Positions 6,321-8,673 of a DNA stretch of 8,673 nt are shown here, piece by piece. The notes under the pieces are model-generated. The model did not search any database. It saw only the letters and a list, made by a program, of their open reading frames with translations, and was not told where the DNA came from. Source of the stretch: an uncultured Pseudobdellovibrionaceae bacterium (GTDB taxonomy: Bacteria; Bdellovibrionota; Bdellovibrionia; Bdellovibrionales; JAMPXM01); assembly GCA_934277865.1 (NCBI GenBank), contig CAKQVW010000115.1, forward strand, positions 1-8,673, written 5' to 3'. Position 1 is the first letter of the stretch. Each line of letters begins with the position of its first letter. The translations under genes were made by a program, and so were the position numbers.

Positions 6321-7540
6321 AGTCCGTGGAGTTTTCTAGCGGCGTCCAATTTTAGGCGGAACGCCTTTTCTAAACCTGCTGCCTCTTCTGCTCCTCGCTC
6401 GGCGGGACTTCCGAGAGGATCAATCACAGAGGCGCTTCCATCTGAAACAAGACGCCTTAGAGTATTTAACACTCCAAACGCTGTCGCTTCTCTTTCGTAT
6501 CCCCCCTCGAGGGAGTACATGACTCTTCCTGCACACACTTGATCTGCAATTTTCTGGACGGCATGGACCAGTGCCATCTGATCAGAAACGGTCAACGCCA
6601 TGCTGCCCTGTGGATCTCTCCAATGAGTGTCGTATCCCATCGAAACAAAGATCATCGCCGGTCTGACCTTTTCAATTGCCGGAACAACAAACTTTTCCAT
6701 CGCTTCAAGCCAGCTGGCTCCTGTCAGCCCGGGCGGCATCGGAAGATTAAAGTTTCCTCCCCGTCCTGCGCCGTCGCCGATCTTTTCCAGAACCCCAGTA
6801 TTCGGCCAGTCGTCTTGGTGTAGAGAAACATACGAAACGCCGGGGTCCGCATAGAAGATGTTTTCGGTGCCATCTCCGTGGTGAACATCTAAGTCGAGTA
6901 TGAGAACCGGTTGGGCAATTGCTTGAGCGGCGTGTTTTGCGGCAAATGCCACGCTATTTACAAAACAATAGCCTCCAGAAAAGTCTCGGCCGGCGTGATG
7001 ACTCGGCGGACGAATCAAGGCAAAGCCATTGTGCATCTTACCAGTTCCAATAAGCTGTGCTAACTCAGCTGAGCCCACGGCTGCCTTGTAAGCAGCCATT
7101 CTGGCATGTGGCCCTCCGTAGGGTGACCATCGCGACTTTGTCAGATAGTCACGTTGGTCAATCTTGTCGCTGACTCGTTTGAGATAACTTTTTTCGTGTA
7201 CAAGGCTGAGAGTTTCAATCCAATCTGCCTCGTTTTCAAATGTCCTTCCGGATATATCGACTTTCCGGAACTTCATGCCGTCAAAATTGGGAAGCTCTTC
7301 ATGAATTCGAATGAGTCGACTTGCGCTTTCGGGATGAGAACTTAGATCGTGCAAAAAAAATGATTCATCCTCAAAAAGTCCGGTCTGGCTGGAATCCGCA
7401 TATTGGAAGGCAGATTCAAAAAAGTCTGACTCTTTGGGCCGAGCTGCCCTATTAAAGAGGCGGCCGACTGCAAAACCCGCGGCTGTCGCCGAAGCCAACC
7501 CAACCACCATCTGTCTTCTGTTCAGAGTGAGACGCTTCAT
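6317..7540 (-). CDS. HDAC-superfamily (class II-like) zinc deacetylase with twin-arginine signal
   Basis: This 407-residue protein belongs to the arginase/histone-deacetylase fold, which includes AcuC and acetylpolyamine amidohydrolases; these zinc enzymes remove acetyl groups from amines. The active site appears complete: the histidine pair in PPSHHAG (His181, His182), DLDVHHGDGT with zinc ligands Asp218 and His220, MGYD with the third ligand Asp304, and the catalytic tyrosine in EGGY (Tyr348). The N-terminus is unusual: MKRLTLNRRQMVVGL has two arginines (8, 9) followed by a hydrophobic Ala/Gly-rich stretch to about residue 27, as in Tat signals, with no obvious AxA cleavage site, so it may stay anchored. 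ATG 7540 is chosen because it places the signal at the very N-terminus and has AAAGG upstream. An in-frame TTG at 7630 would add 30 residues and overlap the divergent desaturase gene. Most relatives are cytoplasmic, so export would be notable. Substrate unknown. Confidence 0.88.
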   Translation of the reverse strand: MKRLTLNRRQMVVGLASATAAGFAVGRLFNRAARPKESDFFESAFQYADSSQTGLFEDESFFLHDLSSHPESASRLIRIHEELPNFDGMKFRKVDISGRTFENEADWIETLSLVHEKSYLKRVSDKIDQRDYLTKSRWSPYGGPHARMAAYKAAVGSAELAQLIGTGKMHNGFALIRPPSHHAGRDFSGGYCFVNSVAFAAKHAAQAIAQPVLILDLDVHHGDGTENIFYADPGVSYVSLHQDDWPNTGVLEKIGDGAGRGGNFNLPMPPGLTGASWLEAMEKFVVPAIEKVRPAMIFVSMGYDTHWRDPQGSMALTVSDQMALVHAVQKIADQVCAGRVMYSLEGGYEREATAFGVLNTLRRLVSDGSASVIDPLGSPAERGAEEAAGLEKAFRLKLDAARKLHGL

Positions 7541-7606
7541 GCCGCCTTTAACAGTATTCGACAAATCACTAGTCGGAGAAGGGCGATTTTCACTAACATT
7601 CATATT

Positions 7607-8485
7607 ATGGACCAACGATACCCCATTCAAGCCTGGAGGCCGTACTATGACATCGGGATATCTTGGTTCGTGATCGGCGCTTCCTGTTGGCTGACGCTGC
7701 TGGTTTCTTGGTGGTTCTACCCGTTAAGCTTTGTGCTCATCGCCAATCGTATTCTGGCGCTTTCTTTGATCTGTCATGAAGGCCTACATCGCACGCTCCA
7801 CAAAGAAGGAAGGTGGAACGACTTCCTCGGCAGATATCTGTGCGCCTTTCCAACTTTTATTTCATTCTCCAAATATCGACGTCTGCATCTTCTGCATCAT
7901 TCGGCGATTGGTTCAAATCGGTGGGACCCAGACCGTCACCTCTACGATTTTTATCCAAAACAACCGTTTACGTTTTTTGCCACGTTGGCGGCGCGAGTTC
8001 TGACCCTTCGAACAGCTTATGACTTCATTTTGTACTACACGGAAATTCCGGAGCTCCTCCAACGAAAGCGTCTAGGCGACGGAACTCTGTTGGTGCTCTC
8101 CCCCCGAAGTGATTTCTTTTCCTTTGCACTCTTCCAAGCTGGCGTCTTTTCAACAGCCGCCTTCTCAGGCTACTTTGCGGAATTTTTGGCGCTTTATCTT
8201 GCGCCGGTAATTTTGCTCACCCAACCGTATGTGATGCTGATGGGAGGCCTTCAGCATGGGCCGGTCCGCAGTGGAGATACCGATGTCAGCAGAACCATTT
8301 CGGGATCCAAGCTGTACATGTGGCTGTTACTGCCACTTGATATCAACTACCATGCCGAACACCATCTCGATCCAAGTGTCCCGCATTATTGGCTGAAACA
8401 GCGGTCACTAGATCTTCAGAAAGAAGGCCATCGGCTTTGGACCGAGCCCTATTGGGCAGCGGTTCGTTCGCTATTTGCTCGATGA
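7607..8485 (+). CDS. Membrane fatty acid desaturase-family di-iron enzyme
   Basis: This 292-residue membrane protein carries the three histidine boxes of fatty-acid desaturases and hydroxylases: HEGLH (57-61), HLLHH (94-98) and HAEHH (249-253). His217 (LQHGP) and the SRT before the last membrane segment also fit. The motifs should hold two iron atoms on the cytoplasmic face and oxidise a lipid chain, by desaturation or hydroxylation, with oxygen and an external electron donor; no donor is encoded here. Hydrophobic stretches at about 17-55, 120-140, 170-215 and 235-248 fit a four-helix membrane protein. ATG 7607 is the only good start, but there is no convincing ribosome site (the nearest purine-rich GGAGAAGGG is about 22 bases away), so translation could be weak or leaderless. 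The gene diverges from the deacetylase over 66 bases and overlaps the reverse-strand fragment at its 3' end. The lipid substrate is not predictable. Confidence 0.87.
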   Translation: MDQRYPIQAWRPYYDIGISWFVIGASCWLTLLVSWWFYPLSFVLIANRILALSLICHEGLHRTLHKEGRWNDFLGRYLCAFPTFISFSKYRRLHLLHHSAIGSNRWDPDRHLYDFYPKQPFTFFATLAARVLTLRTAYDFILYYTEIPELLQRKRLGDGTLLVLSPRSDFFSFALFQAGVFSTAAFSGYFAEFLALYLAPVILLTQPYVMLMGGLQHGPVRSGDTDVSRTISGSKLYMWLLLPLDINYHAEHHLDPSVPHYWLKQRSLDLQKEGHRLWTEPYWAAVRSLFAR

Positions 8486-8647
8486 ATCTAACGCAAGCTT
8501 CACCATCTCTCTCCCCAAAACTTCTGCTCCAAGGAGTCTTAGGTGGTCACAATCAATCGTGAATGCCGACATGAGTTTCTCTCTCGGTAAACTTTCGACG
8601 AGCCACATTCGGCTCTCATGGACTTCTATTTCGCCGGCATAGTTCGA
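8471..8647 (-). pseudogene. C-terminal SGNH-domain fragment, frame broken by an upstream stop (possibly a small ORF from ATG 8608)
   Basis: On the reverse strand a frame runs from just after an in-frame TAA (8650-8648) to TAG 8473-8471, giving 58 codons. Its end reads FTIDCDHLRLLGAEVLG, which strongly resembles the last block of SGNH domains found at the C-terminus of OafA-type acyltransferases and related esterases (DxxHL, then x-x-x-G-A, then a helix). A complete domain cannot fit, so the 5' part must lie in another frame or have been lost. Other reverse frames entering from the right edge stop at 8626 and 8616. This points to a frameshifted or decaying gene, or an assembly error. The alternative is a genuine 45-residue protein from ATG 8608. 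It overlaps the last 15 bases of the desaturase gene. Homology is judged from one motif only. Confidence 0.5.
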
Positions 8648-8673
8648 TTAAGCCTGACTGATAGGACGTATAT

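Noticed and set aside
7541..7606. Promoters for the divergent deacetylase and desaturase genes in the 66-base gap.
   Set aside because: No -35/-10 pair with acceptable spacing was found on either strand; TATTAT at 7603-7608 overlaps the desaturase start codon and has no good -35 partner.
6317..7630. Longer deacetylase starting at TTG 7630.
   Set aside because: It would bury the twin-arginine signal 30 residues inside and overlap the divergent desaturase start; ATG 7540 has its own ribosome site.
8599..8616. Hairpin GAGCC-ACATTC-GGCTC as a terminator for the desaturase gene.
   Set aside because: The stem is only five base pairs, has no following T-run on either strand, and lies within the SGNH fragment frame.

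Overview
The window looks like a gene-dense chromosomal segment of a Gram-negative bacterium. GC content is moderate, intergenic gaps are short, one protein carries a Tat-type signal, and several genes concern envelope chemistry. No taxonomic marker gene is present. A Bdellovibrionota or other proteobacterial-type host is only a guess. No rRNA, tRNA, CRISPR array, insertion sequence or integrase was seen.

Left part (1-5840). The 3' end of a forward-strand SGNH-type protein (1-222) runs head-on into a five-gene reverse-strand operon. In transcription order the operon encodes an acyl/peptidyl carrier protein (5788-5540), an AMP-forming acyl/aminoacyl ligase (5543-4035), a fold-III PLP-dependent decarboxylase of the DAP/ornithine type (4054-2798), an MBOAT membrane O-acyltransferase (2801-1491) and a multi-pass membrane protein resembling the HTTM family, with a cysteine-rich tail (1490-219). 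All junctions overlap or abut (ATGA, 20 bp, ATGA, 0 bp), so the five products are probably made together. A plausible sigma70 promoter (TTGCCA-17 bp-TACCCT) and a GGAGG site precede the carrier gene.

The set carrier + AMP ligase + MBOAT + nearby SGNH protein has the same parts list as the Dlt D-alanylation machinery (DltC, DltA, DltB, DltD). Here a decarboxylase is inserted, and carrier + ligase + decarboxylase also recalls exosortase-associated clusters. My inference is that the ligase loads a carboxylic or amino acid onto the carrier, the decarboxylase makes or edits that group (possibly on the carrier), and the MBOAT passes it across the inner membrane to an envelope glycan or lipid. The SGNH and HTTM-like proteins would assist. 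The substrate is unknown.

Right part (5850-8673). A GNAT acetyltransferase (forward) reads divergently from the carrier gene and converges on a reverse-strand HDAC-superfamily deacetylase with a twin-arginine N-terminus. That gene is divergent from a forward fatty-acid-desaturase-like gene with all three histidine boxes. At the right edge is a reverse-strand C-terminal SGNH fragment cut off by an in-frame stop, possibly a broken gene. All three convergent gene pairs overlap at their stop codons.
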